Counted from the stretch's first letter, positions 43,539 to 52,667 are shown. The stretch: 64,000 bases of DNA from Clostridia bacterium (GCA_910576205.1 CAJTHL010000008.1:62001-126000), one strand, 5' to 3'. Notes: generated by a model not told the origin, from the letters alone. Made by a program: numbers and translations.

Positions 43539-45036
43539 GGTATTGGTAGTGGATGACGAACCGGCGGCGCTCCAGCATGTATGTACCATTGTCAAAAAAA
43601 GATGCCCGGAGTATGAGGTGGCGGGAACCGCGGAGAATGGCCGGGAGGCCCTGGAAATGGTGGAGATTCTCAAGCCGGATCTTCTCATCTGTGACGTGAA
43701 GATGCCGCTGATGGATGGGATTTCCCTGGTTTCCAAAGTGAAGGAACAGTATCCGGGGATTTTTTCCGTCATTGTAAGCGGCTATTCGGATTTTGCGTAT
43801 GCCAAAGGGGCATTGCAGTCGGAGGTCTGCGATTATATTCTGAAACCTGTGGTTCCCTCTGATATGAAGAAGACCCTGGACGCCATTGGAGGGAAGATCA
43901 GAAAAAACCATTATCAGAGGAGAAATACCATTATCCGCGCTATTTCTACTGGAGCGGCCTGTGATCCGGAGGAGATGGCCCGGTATTTTTGCCACGAGGC
44001 CTACAACTGCGCCATCATACGGAGAAACGGCCTGCCCCGGCGGTTTTCTTCGGGGGGAAGCACGGAGATATTTTCCGATATCAACGAGACGTTTGCCATC
44101 TACGGACGGGACGAGATGGAGGCACTCTATATGATTCCCACGGAGATGCTTCTGGGGGAACCTTTTGAGAAGTATCTCCTTAAGATTCTGGAAGGGATGG
44201 ATACCTGGGAGGGGTATACGACTACGGTATACCAGGAGAAGGGATTTCCCCCGGAACGTCTCCAGGAAACTGTGAGGGGGCTGTACAGCCTTCTGGACGC
44301 GGTCAGTGTGGTGGGACAAAGTCAGATGGTGGAGGCGGGAGCCTATATGGAACCCTCTGTGCTTTGGACGGATAATGACGCTGTACAGGCAGTGCCTGGC
44401 AGTCTGGAGCGGATGTTGAAAGAACAGCGGTATGACAGGCTGAAAAAGGAACTGCGGCGTCTTTACGCCCAGTGGCTAGAGGAGCGCAAGCCCCAGCTCT
44501 GGATGGAGCATGTGTCCAGACAGATTCTGAATCTTATTCGAAAGTATGACCGGAACGCGTTGCCTTTGTTGGAATGTGAGTCCATGATGGAGGATGCGTT
44601 TTTCTACGCCGAGTCGGGGGAAAAGCTTATAGATAATCTGCTGGATATTATGTTTAAGTATATTACGGCAGAATCTACGGTAAGCGCAAAGATTGATTCC
44701 CCGGAGTTTGTACGGTCTATCACAGACTACATGGAAAGCCACATTGCGGAAAATCTCTCCCTGCAGAACATTGCCCGTGTGTTTGCTGTGTCGGAGACAT
44801 ATCTGGGCAAGCTTTTCCGGAAATACAGAAACCAGTCCTACAATCAGTACCTTACTGTGCTGCGCATGGAAAAGGCCACAAAGCTAATGAAGGAAAACCC
44901 GTCTCTTTTTATTAAGGATGTGGCGGCTATGGTAGGATATGGGGATCAGTTTTATTTCAGCCGTATTTTCCGCTCCTGCATGGGGGTGTGTCCGTCAGAT
45001 TATCTGGAGAGCGTGGCGGGGAATATGGAAATGTAA
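43531..45036 (+). CDS. YesN-type response regulator with AraC DNA-binding domain
   Basis: The start ATG 43531 follows AGGAGG and overlaps the kinase gene by 8 bp. The 501-residue protein has an N-terminal receiver domain (acidic pocket VVDDEP, phospho-acceptor Asp55 in LLICDVKMPLMDG, Lys in DYILKPV). A middle region of about 280 residues has no clear assignment. The C-terminal AraC domain (about 395-495) has LQNIARVFAVSETYLGKLFR and DVAAMVGYGDQFYFSRIFR. It should activate the local operon when phosphorylated by the YesM kinase. Confidence 0.94.
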   Translation: MYRVLVVDDEPAALQHVCTIVKKRCPEYEVAGTAENGREALEMVEILKPDLLICDVKMPLMDGISLVSKVKEQYPGIFSVIVSGYSDFAYAKGALQSEVCDYILKPVVPSDMKKTLDAIGGKIRKNHYQRRNTIIRAISTGAACDPEEMARYFCHEAYNCAIIRRNGLPRRFSSGGSTEIFSDINETFAIYGRDEMEALYMIPTEMLLGEPFEKYLLKILEGMDTWEGYTTTVYQEKGFPPERLQETVRGLYSLLDAVSVVGQSQMVEAGAYMEPSVLWTDNDAVQAVPGSLERMLKEQRYDRLKKELRRLYAQWLEERKPQLWMEHVSRQILNLIRKYDRNALPLLECESMMEDAFFYAESGEKLIDNLLDIMFKYITAESTVSAKIDSPEFVRSITDYMESHIAENLSLQNIARVFAVSETYLGKLFRKYRNQSYNQYLTVLRMEKATKLMKENPSLFIKDVAAMVGYGDQFYFSRIFRSCMGVCPSDYLESVAGNMEM

Positions 45037-45056
45037 AGGAGAAAACAGCGTTTTAT

Positions 45057-47912
45057 ATGAAGATCACACATTTAAAGGTTAATCATCTTGTCAACCCTCT
45101 GGGGTATGATATTCCCCGCCCGGCTATCTCTTATGTGGTGGAGGAAACTATGGGAAAGAGACAGAAAAAAGCCCAGGTGCTTGTCTCTTTGCAGGAGGAT
45201 TTTTCTTCTGTTCTCTACGATAGCGGAGAAATGGAAAATCTGGTTAATACCGGGGTTGCCCTCCCAATCCGGATGGAACCGGAAACCAGATACTATTGGA
45301 AAGTAAGAGTCTGGGCGGATAATGGGGATTGGGGGGAGAGTGGGACCGCCTGGTTTGAGACGCCAAAAGGCGGGGAATGGGAGGCGGACTGGATTACACC
45401 AAAGGCCCCAAAGGAGACCCAGGTATTCCTAAGTAAAAGGATTTCCATCACAAAGCCTGTGAAAAAAGCCCGCATGTATATGGTGGGACTGGGGGTATAT
45501 GAGCTCTACATAAACGGAGAAAAGCAGGGGGAGGAGTGCCTGCTTCCGGGATTTTGCGATTATGACGCCTGGATTCCTTACCAGACTTTTGAGATCGGGC
45601 TTTCACCCGGCGGCGCGGAAACTTCTGAGGGAGAGAAAACATCTGGCAAAGGAATGGCGTCCCGGGATATAGAAATCAAGATTCTCCTGGGGGACGGCTG
45701 GTACAAAGGCTGGTTTGGCCTTTGTAAGACCAGGGAGAATTACGGGGACGCCCTGGCCTGCATTGGAGAGCTCCATATCTGGTACGAGGACGGCACCAGG
45801 GAACGCGTCTGCACGGATACCACCTGGAAGGCGGGCAGAAGTAAGATTGTGTCCAGCGGCATATATCCCGGGGAGGTGTACGACGCCACCCTAAAGGAGC
45901 AGGAATGCTTTGACGTAAAAAAGGCGGATCTGGATAAGGGGAAGCTTACCCCCCGCATAAATCCCCCCATTCGGGTTCATGAGCGGATAAAACCTGTAGA
46001 GGTCCTTCACACGCCGGCGGGGGAAACGGTTCTGGATATGGGACAGATTATGACGGGATGGCTGGAATTTTGCTGCAGGGCCAAGGCGGGAAAGAAAATC
46101 TTTTTCCAGTTTGGGGAAATCCTGCAGGAAGGGAATTTTTACAACGCTAACCTGCGGACGGCCAGAGCAGAGTTTACCTATATTTCGGATGGGATAGAGC
46201 GTCTTGTGGGGCAGCATTTTACCTTTTACGGTTTCCGGTATGTGAAGATCACAGGCTGGGACGGGGAGGTGAATACAGAAGACTTCCGGGGTCTTGTAAT
46301 CCACTCGGAGATGGAGGAAACGGGGAATATAGAGACGTCGGATCCCCTGGTAAACAGGCTGTTCCAGAATATCCGCTGGGGGCAGAAGGGAAATTTCCTG
46401 GATGTGCCCACGGACTGCCCCCAGCGGGACGAACGGTGCGGATGGACAGGGGACGCCCAGGTGTTTTCCGGTACGGCCTGTTACAATATGGATGTCTACG
46501 CCTTCTACACGAAATATGGCCGGGATATCTATGCTGGGCAGAGAAAGCTTGGGGGAAGTGTGCCGGACGTGGCCCCCATGGCCAACTTCCCGGGACACGG
46601 TTCCACGGCCTGGGGGGACGCGGCTACTATTATACCCTGGAATGTGTACCTGCATTATGGGAATAAGGAAATTCTGGCAGGGCAGTATGAAAGCTGCAAG
46701 GCCTGGGTGGATTATATGAAGAGCCAGGACGACCGGTACGGGGGAAAGCGCCTGTGGCAGAGCGGCTTTCACTACGGGGACTGGCTGGCCCTGGACGGCA
46801 ACGTAAAGGGAGGCGTGTACGGAGCCACAGACCCCTATCTGATTTCCTCCGCCTACTATTACTATTCCACGTCTATTGTGGCAAAGGCGGCGAAAGTGCT
46901 GGGGAAGGATGAGGACGCCGCATTTTACGGCTGTCTGGCCAGGGAAATCAAGAAGGCGTTTATTCGGGAATATTTTACCCCAACGGGCCGTCTAAGCGTG
47001 GACACCATGACTGCCTATGTCCTGACGCTTTATTTGGGACTTGTGCCTGAGGAGAACAGGGAGAGAGCATGTGAAGGCCTTCTGGGCAGGCTGAAAAAGA
47101 ACCGGTATCATCTTGGCACGGGTTTTGTGGGAACGCCGTATCTTTGCCGGGTTCTGACGGAAAACGGTATGAATGACCTGGCTTACCACCTGCTTCTGGA
47201 AAAGGGGTATCCCGGCTGGTTGTACGAGGTGGAGATGGGAGCCACCACCGTGTGGGAGCGCTGGGATTCCGTGCTGCCGGACGGGAAAATCAGCGGCACG
47301 GAGATGAATTCCCTCAACCACTATGCCTATGGATCTATCGCTGAGTGGATGTACCGGAATATGGCGGGGATACAGCCCCTTGAGGAGAGCCCGGGCTTCA
47401 AGCGGTTTAGGATTGCTCCGTCCCCCAGTTACCGGCTTTCCTGGGTACGGGCGGTTCTGCGCTCTGCAGGGGGAAGGATAGAGAGTGGGTGGCGGATAGA
47501 AAACGGAGAACTTCATTTGAAATTTGTGATTCCCTTCGATACCCAGGCGGTTCTGGTACTTCCAGACGCAAGGCTTTCGGAGATCAAAGAGTGTCTGGAG
47601 AGCCAGGAAGGCATATTGGGGAAAACCCAGGCGGGCAGGCATGTGGAGCTCCAGGTGGAGGCGGGAACTTATACCTTTTCCTACCAGCCGTCCATCCCCT
47701 ACCGAAAGACTTACAGCCTGGATTCCCCTATGGAAGAGCTGCTGGAAAATGAGAGAGTCCGGAAGCTTCTGGAAGAATATTCTGTTTATTATGAAGACAT
47801 GCCTTTTAAGGAGCAGTTATACACCCTGGGGGAATTGTTAAACGGGCCGTTTTCCCGGATTTCCCTGGAGGAGCAGAAGATCCTGGACAAAAAATTGCGT
47901 GAGATTGACTAA
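45057..47912 (+). CDS. Alpha-L-rhamnosidase (GH78)
   Basis: A glycoside hydrolase releasing terminal L-rhamnose from plant glycosides or pectic oligosaccharides. The start at 45057 gives MKITHLKVNHLVNPLGYDIP, normal for the family; the frame extends upstream across the previous stop. The protein is 951 residues. N-terminal beta domains (1-~400) precede the (alpha/alpha)6 barrel with DVPTDCPQRDERCGWTGDAQ, which holds the general-acid Glu. GATTVWERWDSVLPDG holds the second catalytic Glu. A C-terminal beta domain and a ~55-residue tail follow. There is no signal peptide, so it acts on imported substrates in the cytoplasm. rhaM at 25.2 kb fits the product. Confidence 0.94.
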   Translation: MKITHLKVNHLVNPLGYDIPRPAISYVVEETMGKRQKKAQVLVSLQEDFSSVLYDSGEMENLVNTGVALPIRMEPETRYYWKVRVWADNGDWGESGTAWFETPKGGEWEADWITPKAPKETQVFLSKRISITKPVKKARMYMVGLGVYELYINGEKQGEECLLPGFCDYDAWIPYQTFEIGLSPGGAETSEGEKTSGKGMASRDIEIKILLGDGWYKGWFGLCKTRENYGDALACIGELHIWYEDGTRERVCTDTTWKAGRSKIVSSGIYPGEVYDATLKEQECFDVKKADLDKGKLTPRINPPIRVHERIKPVEVLHTPAGETVLDMGQIMTGWLEFCCRAKAGKKIFFQFGEILQEGNFYNANLRTARAEFTYISDGIERLVGQHFTFYGFRYVKITGWDGEVNTEDFRGLVIHSEMEETGNIETSDPLVNRLFQNIRWGQKGNFLDVPTDCPQRDERCGWTGDAQVFSGTACYNMDVYAFYTKYGRDIYAGQRKLGGSVPDVAPMANFPGHGSTAWGDAATIIPWNVYLHYGNKEILAGQYESCKAWVDYMKSQDDRYGGKRLWQSGFHYGDWLALDGNVKGGVYGATDPYLISSAYYYYSTSIVAKAAKVLGKDEDAAFYGCLAREIKKAFIREYFTPTGRLSVDTMTAYVLTLYLGLVPEENRERACEGLLGRLKKNRYHLGTGFVGTPYLCRVLTENGMNDLAYHLLLEKGYPGWLYEVEMGATTVWERWDSVLPDGKISGTEMNSLNHYAYGSIAEWMYRNMAGIQPLEESPGFKRFRIAPSPSYRLSWVRAVLRSAGGRIESGWRIENGELHLKFVIPFDTQAVLVLPDARLSEIKECLESQEGILGKTQAGRHVELQVEAGTYTFSYQPSIPYRKTYSLDSPMEELLENERVRKLLEEYSVYYEDMPFKEQLYTLGELLNGPFSRISLEEQKILDKKLREID

Positions 47913-47935
47913 AGCAGATGACAAAACCAAAATGA

Positions 47936-47966
47936 CTGCATCCTAAGGGAGATCAGAAGGATGCAG
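47936..47966 (+). other. Intercistronic hairpin of the GCATC...GATGCGGAA type (copy 4)
   Basis: CTGCATCCT (47936-47944) and AGGATGCAG (47958-47966) are a perfect nine-base stem with a 13-base loop, followed by CGGAACC and the UroD-fold gene. Confidence 0.5.
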
Positions 47967-47990
47967 CGGAACCTGAATGGAGAAAATAAT

Positions 47991-49181
47991 ATGACAAACA
48001 GAGAACGTGAACGCAGAACATTAAATTTTCAAAAACCGGAGGGCCGCGGCGCCGTGGAGGAAACCTTTTATCCCTGGTCTCTTACAGCCCAGAGATATAA
48101 AGAAGAGGGAATCCCGAAAGACCTTGCGGACCGGGTGACAGCAGCGGCAGCAGGAATGCTGAAGGATACGGATATTGCCACGGAAAAATATTTCCCGGTG
48201 GCCTGGGGAGACAGCATTCTGGAATATGAACAGTTTCTGGGATTTGATCCGGTGCGCCGCACGCAGTTTGTGCTGCCTTTCCGCAGGCTTGAAGAGAAGA
48301 TTCTGGAGGTGACCCCGGAGTATACGATCAAACAGGATAGCTGCGGAAGGCAGATGATACGGAAAAAAGATTCCCAGTGGGATCTGGAGCACAGGCAGGT
48401 CATCGAATGCTGGGAGGACTGGAAGAAGCTTAAGGAACATGCCCTAAAGGAACTTGAGAGCTATACGGACGATCAGATTGACAAGGCCTATTCCCCTCTA
48501 AAGGAGGGCCACGACAGGGGCGATTATTCCATCCGCCTGCATATGGAAGGGTTTTTCTGGACTCCAAGGGAGCTGCTGGGCTTTGAGCCGGTGTTGTACG
48601 CCTTCTACGATGAGCCGGAGCTGCTCCACGATATTAACGATTTCATCTGTAAAGTCTATAAGGAAAAGGCCATGAAGGTGTTTGCATTTATCCAGCCAGA
48701 TGTGGTGTATTTCAACGAGGATTTAAGCGGGGTAAACGGGCCCTTGATTTCCCCGGAGTGTTTTGATGAATTTGTGGGGGCCTACTATAAGGAGCTGATT
48801 CCCTTGATGAAGGAAAAGGGCGTGGGAAATGTTATCGTGGACACGGACGGAGAATTTTCCAAACTGATACCCAATTTCCTGAAGTGCGGCGTGGACGGAT
48901 TTCTGCCCATGGACGTCAATGCAGGCATGGATATCGTAAAAATCCGGGAGATGTTCCCCAGACTTAAGTTTATCGGCGGTTACAACAAGCTTAGGATTGC
49001 GGAGGGGAGAGAGGCCATAGACCGGGAATTTGAGCGGATTCTTCCGGTAATCCGGGGAGGCGGCTATATCCCGGGGGCAGACCACCAGGTGCCGCCTTCG
49101 GCATCCCTGAAAGACTACCGCTATTATATAGAAAGGTTAAAGCAGGTGATGGAGCAGGCCGGTGCGGATCTGCCAGGATGA
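47991..49181 (+). CDS. UroD/MtaA-fold protein of unknown substrate (paralogue 3)
   Basis: The start ATG 47991 follows GGAG; an upstream in-frame ATG lies inside the hairpin region. The 396-residue protein belongs to the uroporphyrinogen decarboxylase superfamily: NRERERRTLNFQKPEGRGAV at the start, EGFFWTPRELLGFEPVLYAF, VVYFNEDLSGVNGPLISPE and NVIVDTDGEFSKLIPNFLKC. The position of the MtaA H-x-C motif reads V-D-T-D-G, so no zinc ligands are present. The end resembles GGYIPGADHQVPPSASLKDY of related sugar-locus proteins. It is the last gene of the rhamnoside operon. Function unknown. Confidence 0.8.
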   Translation: MTNRERERRTLNFQKPEGRGAVEETFYPWSLTAQRYKEEGIPKDLADRVTAAAAGMLKDTDIATEKYFPVAWGDSILEYEQFLGFDPVRRTQFVLPFRRLEEKILEVTPEYTIKQDSCGRQMIRKKDSQWDLEHRQVIECWEDWKKLKEHALKELESYTDDQIDKAYSPLKEGHDRGDYSIRLHMEGFFWTPRELLGFEPVLYAFYDEPELLHDINDFICKVYKEKAMKVFAFIQPDVVYFNEDLSGVNGPLISPECFDEFVGAYYKELIPLMKEKGVGNVIVDTDGEFSKLIPNFLKCGVDGFLPMDVNAGMDIVKIREMFPRLKFIGGYNKLRIAEGREAIDREFERILPVIRGGGYIPGADHQVPPSASLKDYRYYIERLKQVMEQAGADLPG

Positions 49182-49233
49182 TATATTATCAAATCCTTCC
49201 GTGTTTTGAGGCTTCGAAACCAGGGAAAAGGTC

Positions 49234-49262
49234 TTTACACCTCCCCCCGGACTGACTATAAT
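49234..49262 (+). promoter_or_regulatory. Promoter of the SGNH hydrolase gene
   Basis: TTTACA (49234-49239), 17 bp, TATAAT (49257-49262). Confidence 0.85.
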
Positions 49263-49311
49263 GAAAACAGATAGCATGAGATCATGTTAAACCAAAGGGA
49301 GGCTAAAGAGA

Positions 49312-49983
49312 ATGAAGAGAATTTTATGTTACGGAGATTCCAACACCTACGGCTGCAATCCTGCCTGGACCCCGGAGTGGGACAAGGATCCGGCAAAATC
49401 TGTCCGCTTTTCGGAGGACATCCGCTGGACATGCCGCCTGCAAAAGCTTCTGGGGGATGAGTACCGGGTGATTGAGGAGGGACTACCCGGCAGAACCACC
49501 GTATACCCGGATCCGGTATATCCTCACTGCAATGGAAGATCGGACGTGTATTCCTGCATTTTAAGTCATTCCCCCATAGATCTTATGGTGATAATGCTGG
49601 GTACCAACGATGTGAAGGTAACCTTTAAGCCCTGCGGGGATACCATTGGCCGGGCCATGGAGGAACTTTTGAAGGAAATCCTGAATCCTTACATCTGGGA
49701 GCATCGCAAAGTGCCAGAGATCCTGCTGGTAGCGCCTGCCCCGGTGGGAGATAATATTGAGAAATCCCTGCTCTTTGGCATGTACGACAGGACCAGCGTG
49801 GAGCTTTCAAGAGAGCTTGGAAAGGTGTATGAAGGACTTGCCTCCCGGTATGGCTGTCACTTTATGAACGCGGCGGATTATGTGGAGGTTTCCCCAGGGG
49901 ACAGCGTACATTTAAATGAGGAGAATCACGGAAAGATGGCTAAGGCCATGGAGGAGAAAATACGGGAGATTTTTGAAAAATAA
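49312..49983 (+). CDS. SGNH/GDSL-family esterase
   Basis: A 223-residue cytoplasmic hydrolase (no signal peptide). Block I is RILCYGDSNTYG with the nucleophile Ser. Block III is IMLGTNDVK, with Asn in the oxyanion hole, and block V is GDSVHLNEENH with the catalytic Asp and His. This subgroup includes arylesterases and carbohydrate (acetylxylan or acetyl-glycoside) esterases. Next to the rhamnoside operon it may remove acetyl or other acyl groups from imported glycosides, but it has its own promoter and terminator, so this is inference. Confidence 0.88.
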   Translation: MKRILCYGDSNTYGCNPAWTPEWDKDPAKSVRFSEDIRWTCRLQKLLGDEYRVIEEGLPGRTTVYPDPVYPHCNGRSDVYSCILSHSPIDLMVIMLGTNDVKVTFKPCGDTIGRAMEELLKEILNPYIWEHRKVPEILLVAPAPVGDNIEKSLLFGMYDRTSVELSRELGKVYEGLASRYGCHFMNAADYVEVSPGDSVHLNEENHGKMAKAMEEKIREIFEK

Positions 49984-50005
49984 CGGTTTTTACTTCTGAT
50001 CCAGG

Positions 50006-50053
50006 CAACCGGAGAGACGGGACAGCTTTGTTTCGCCTCCCCCGGTTGTTTTT
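50006..50053 (+). terminator. Terminator after the SGNH hydrolase gene
   Basis: CAACCGG (50006-50012) pairs with CCGGTTG (50042-50048), with GAG/CTC pairing possible inside, followed by TTTTT. Confidence 0.75.
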
Positions 50054-50089
50054 GTAATGGCAAAATACGTTATTTTGTCAAAAAAACCC

Positions 50090-50118
50090 TTGCATTTTGC
50101 AGATACCTGTGTTAAAAT
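50090..50118 (+). promoter_or_regulatory. Promoter of the LacI-family regulator gene
   Basis: TTGCAT (50090-50095), 17 bp, TAAAAT (50113-50118). Confidence 0.7.
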
Positions 50119-50150
50119 GACGATAAATATTAAAAAGATAGGTTTTGAAA

Positions 50151-50166
50151 AGGTAAACGTTTACCT
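50151..50166. promoter_or_regulatory. LacI-type operator 1 (autoregulatory)
   Basis: AGGTAAACGTTTACCT is a perfect 16-bp palindrome with the central CG typical of LacI/RbsR sites. It lies between the promoter and the start of the LacI gene, so the repressor should control itself. Confidence 0.85.
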
Positions 50167-50191
50167 AAAAAGACACGGAACAGGGACTGGA

Positions 50192-51220
50192 ATGGCAAAA
50201 ACAGGAAGCAGAGTGACAATTAAAGATCTGGCAAGTATGTGCGATGTATCCACGGCTACCGTGTCCAGGGTACTGAACCATATTCAGGGAGGATACAGCG
50301 GGGAGACGGAGGCAAGGATCCTCAAGGCCGCGGAAGAACTGGGATATGCACCAAACCTTATGGCCCGATCCCTGGTGACGAAGAAAACAAATCTGGTTGC
50401 CGTGCTGGTGCCCGACATCCACTACTATTTTTTCCAGGAGTTTTTTGCAGGTCTGGAGGCGTATCTGAACAAATTCAGCTACCGTCTGCTGTTGTGCAAT
50501 ACCCAGGAGGATCCCAGGCAGGAAGAGCAGTTTATCCGCAGCCTCTGCAACGGCCTGGTGGACGGTATTATTGTATCCACTCTCAACAGCAGGGAGGAAA
50601 ATGAGCTGTTGATAGAGCTTAATGAGGAGCATTTTCCGGTGATTACCCTGGAGCGGTACGGGGAGGAGCTGCGGGATCTTTGCAGCGTCCAGGTGGGAAA
50701 TTTTGATGCTGGCCGGATGGCCGTAAATTACCTGTATTCCAAGGGACACCGGAAAATCGCGTTTATCAGAGGAAAGCGGGACGCCAGAAACGCGGATATC
50801 CGTTATGAGGGATATCTTGCAGGGCTGGAAGCCTGCGGGCTTCAGCCAGACGAGAGTATCGTTCGTTACGGGGATTACACTTTTGAGGCAGGCCGTCAGG
50901 CTATGTCGGAGCTTTTGGAGAACGGCGGGTTCACCGCTGTGATCGGGGCAAACGACCTTATAACCCTGGGAGCATGCAAGGCGATTATGAAAACAGGAAG
51001 GCGCATCCCTGCGGACATTTCCGTGGTAGGCATCGACAAGACTATTCTGACAGACACCCATGAACCTACCATTGTCTCCATAGATTTTTGTGCCCATCAG
51101 GTGGGAATCACAGTGGGGGAATGTATTATGTCCATGATTAACGGAGAGTCCCTGGGAAAAAGGATATTCCGTCAGAGATCGGTACTGTTTGAGGACGGAA
51201 AGAGCGTGCGTGAGGTATAA
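50192..51220 (+). CDS. rbsR: LacI-family transcriptional repressor (RbsR-like)
   Basis: The start ATG 50192 is chosen because it begins the DNA-binding domain; the frame is open upstream through the operator. The 342-residue protein has the N-terminal LacI HTH, with VTIKDLASMCDVSTATVSRV and the hinge-helix region YAPNLMARSLVTKKT. A ribose-binding-protein-like effector domain follows: AVLVPDIHYYFFQEFF, VIGANDLITLGACKA, DISVVGIDKTILTDT. Three matching TAAACGTTTA palindromes lie in front of itself and of the downstream UroD-rbs operon, so it is almost certainly their repressor, relieved by ribose or a derivative. Confidence 0.9.
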   Translation: MAKTGSRVTIKDLASMCDVSTATVSRVLNHIQGGYSGETEARILKAAEELGYAPNLMARSLVTKKTNLVAVLVPDIHYYFFQEFFAGLEAYLNKFSYRLLLCNTQEDPRQEEQFIRSLCNGLVDGIIVSTLNSREENELLIELNEEHFPVITLERYGEELRDLCSVQVGNFDAGRMAVNYLYSKGHRKIAFIRGKRDARNADIRYEGYLAGLEACGLQPDESIVRYGDYTFEAGRQAMSELLENGGFTAVIGANDLITLGACKAIMKTGRRIPADISVVGIDKTILTDTHEPTIVSIDFCAHQVGITVGECIMSMINGESLGKRIFRQRSVLFEDGKSVREV

Positions 51221-51299
51221 ACCCCGTGAGGGAATGGAAATTGGCGGCAGGGTCTGCCGGATATAAAATGTAATGAGGTTAAGTATCTGTTTATTAGGT

Positions 51300-51309
51300 T
51301 AAACGTTTA
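51300..51309. promoter_or_regulatory. LacI-type operator 2
   Basis: TAAACGTTTA, the core of operator 1, upstream of the rbs operon. Its centre is 82 bp from operator 3, close to an integral number of DNA turns, a spacing that could support a repression loop. A clear promoter between the two was not identified; TTGACT at 51344-51349 is a possible -35. Confidence 0.8.
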
Positions 51310-51381
51310 CTTTTATAGAAGAACGACAGTTATGCAGAAATGTTTGACTAATGGCAGAGTTTAGAGTAAGGCATAAATAGT

Positions 51382-51391
51382 TAAACGTTTA
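51382..51391. promoter_or_regulatory. LacI-type operator 3
   Basis: TAAACGTTTA, 28 bp before the UroD-fold gene start and just upstream of its ribosome site AGGAG, so it lies near or within the transcription start region. Confidence 0.8.
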
Positions 51392-51419
51392 CGCTGTAGT
51401 GGAAAGAAAGGAGAAACTT

Positions 51420-52655
51420 ATGGGATTAACATCAAGAGAGCGCGTATTAATGGCGTTAAATCACGAGGAAACAGACAGGGTGCCCATCGATCTGGGATCC
51501 TCCCGCTCTACGGGAATCAATGCAAACGCCTACAACCGGCTGAAAAAATATCTGGGAATTACCACAGATACCGTCTGCTTCGATGTGAAGCAGGATCTGG
51601 CTTATGCGGATTTTGACCTGTTAAAAAGGCTGGGAAGCGACGTGGTGATCCTGCCCCGCCTGGTGCCGTCCATTGGGATTCCCATCGACAGGCTGAAGCC
51701 GGGGAAATTACCCTGTGACGGCGGAGACTGCCTGTTGGCGGAGGACTTTAATCCGGTGGACATTGGCGGCGGCACCCTGGGCGTATTTGACAAGGAGGAT
51801 CACCTGCTGGCCAAACGTCCCAAGGACGGGCTGTATTTTGACGAGTGCTACAATCCCCTCCAGGACGTGGAATCGGAGGCGGATATTGACCGCCTGCTTA
51901 CCCTGCCCTCCATTTCCGACGCGGAATGCCAGTGGCTCCGGGAGAGAGCAAAAACTATCTACGAGAACACAGATTTTTGTATTTCCGGGGCGACCAGCAC
52001 CAGCCTGTTTGAGAGAGGCTGGAAGGACTGGGGAATGCAGACCTTCATGGAGAACCTGTATTGCGAGCCGGAGCTTATGGAGTACTATCTGGACAAGATG
52101 ACCGACGCCTACATTGTCATGATGGAGCGTTATCTGGACGCCGTGGGGGATTACGTGCAGGTGGTGCAGAACAACGACGATTTCGGTTCCCAGCGGGGTA
52201 TGCTGCTGTCACCGGATTTATACAGGGAGTTTTTCAAACCCCGTCACGCCCGCATCAATGAGGCCATCCGCAGGAAGAAGAAGGATATCCATATTTCCCT
52301 CCATTGCTGTGGCAGCATCAAGCCTATTATTGGGGATATCATCGAGTCGGGATACGATATCTTAAATCCCCTGCAAAAAGAGGCGGCGGATATGGATCCC
52401 TACGAGATCAAGAAGGAATTCGGGAAAAACATGACTGTCTGGGGAGGCGCGTGCAGTACCCAGACCACCCTCACCCACGGAACCCTGGAGGAGATCATTG
52501 AGGAGTGCAAGGCCATGATTAAGTGCTATGCTCCCGGAGGCGGTTTTGTCTACTCCCAGATTCACAATATCCAGGCGGATATTGCGCCGGAGAAGATTGT
52601 GGCGGTTTTTGACACGGCTTTGAAATATGGCCGGCCGGAATTCTACAACAATTAG
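51420..52655 (+). CDS. UroD/MtaA-fold protein of unknown substrate (paralogue 4)
   Basis: The start ATG 51420 follows AAAGGAG; an in-frame ATG 21 bp earlier overlaps the ribosome site. The 411-residue protein of the uroporphyrinogen decarboxylase superfamily begins GLTSRERVLMALNHEETDRV and has PIDLGSSRSTGINANAYNRL. VQVVQNNDDFGSQRGMLLSP and HISLHCCGSIKPIIGDIIES follow. Of the four paralogues only this one keeps H-x-C (HCC), the zinc ligands of cobalamin methyltransferases. It is first in the rbs operon under LacI control. Methyl transfer is possible, but no corrinoid protein gene is near. Confidence 0.82.
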   Translation: MGLTSRERVLMALNHEETDRVPIDLGSSRSTGINANAYNRLKKYLGITTDTVCFDVKQDLAYADFDLLKRLGSDVVILPRLVPSIGIPIDRLKPGKLPCDGGDCLLAEDFNPVDIGGGTLGVFDKEDHLLAKRPKDGLYFDECYNPLQDVESEADIDRLLTLPSISDAECQWLRERAKTIYENTDFCISGATSTSLFERGWKDWGMQTFMENLYCEPELMEYYLDKMTDAYIVMMERYLDAVGDYVQVVQNNDDFGSQRGMLLSPDLYREFFKPRHARINEAIRRKKKDIHISLHCCGSIKPIIGDIIESGYDILNPLQKEAADMDPYEIKKEFGKNMTVWGGACSTQTTLTHGTLEEIIEECKAMIKCYAPGGGFVYSQIHNIQADIAPEKIVAVFDTALKYGRPEFYNN

Positions 52656-52667
52656 AGAGGAACACAT

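Noticed and set aside
51344-51367. Promoter between LacI operators 2 and 3 using TTGACT
   Set aside because: The base hexamer at proper spacing (TAAGGC) is a poor -10, so no promoter feature was called even though one must exist nearby.
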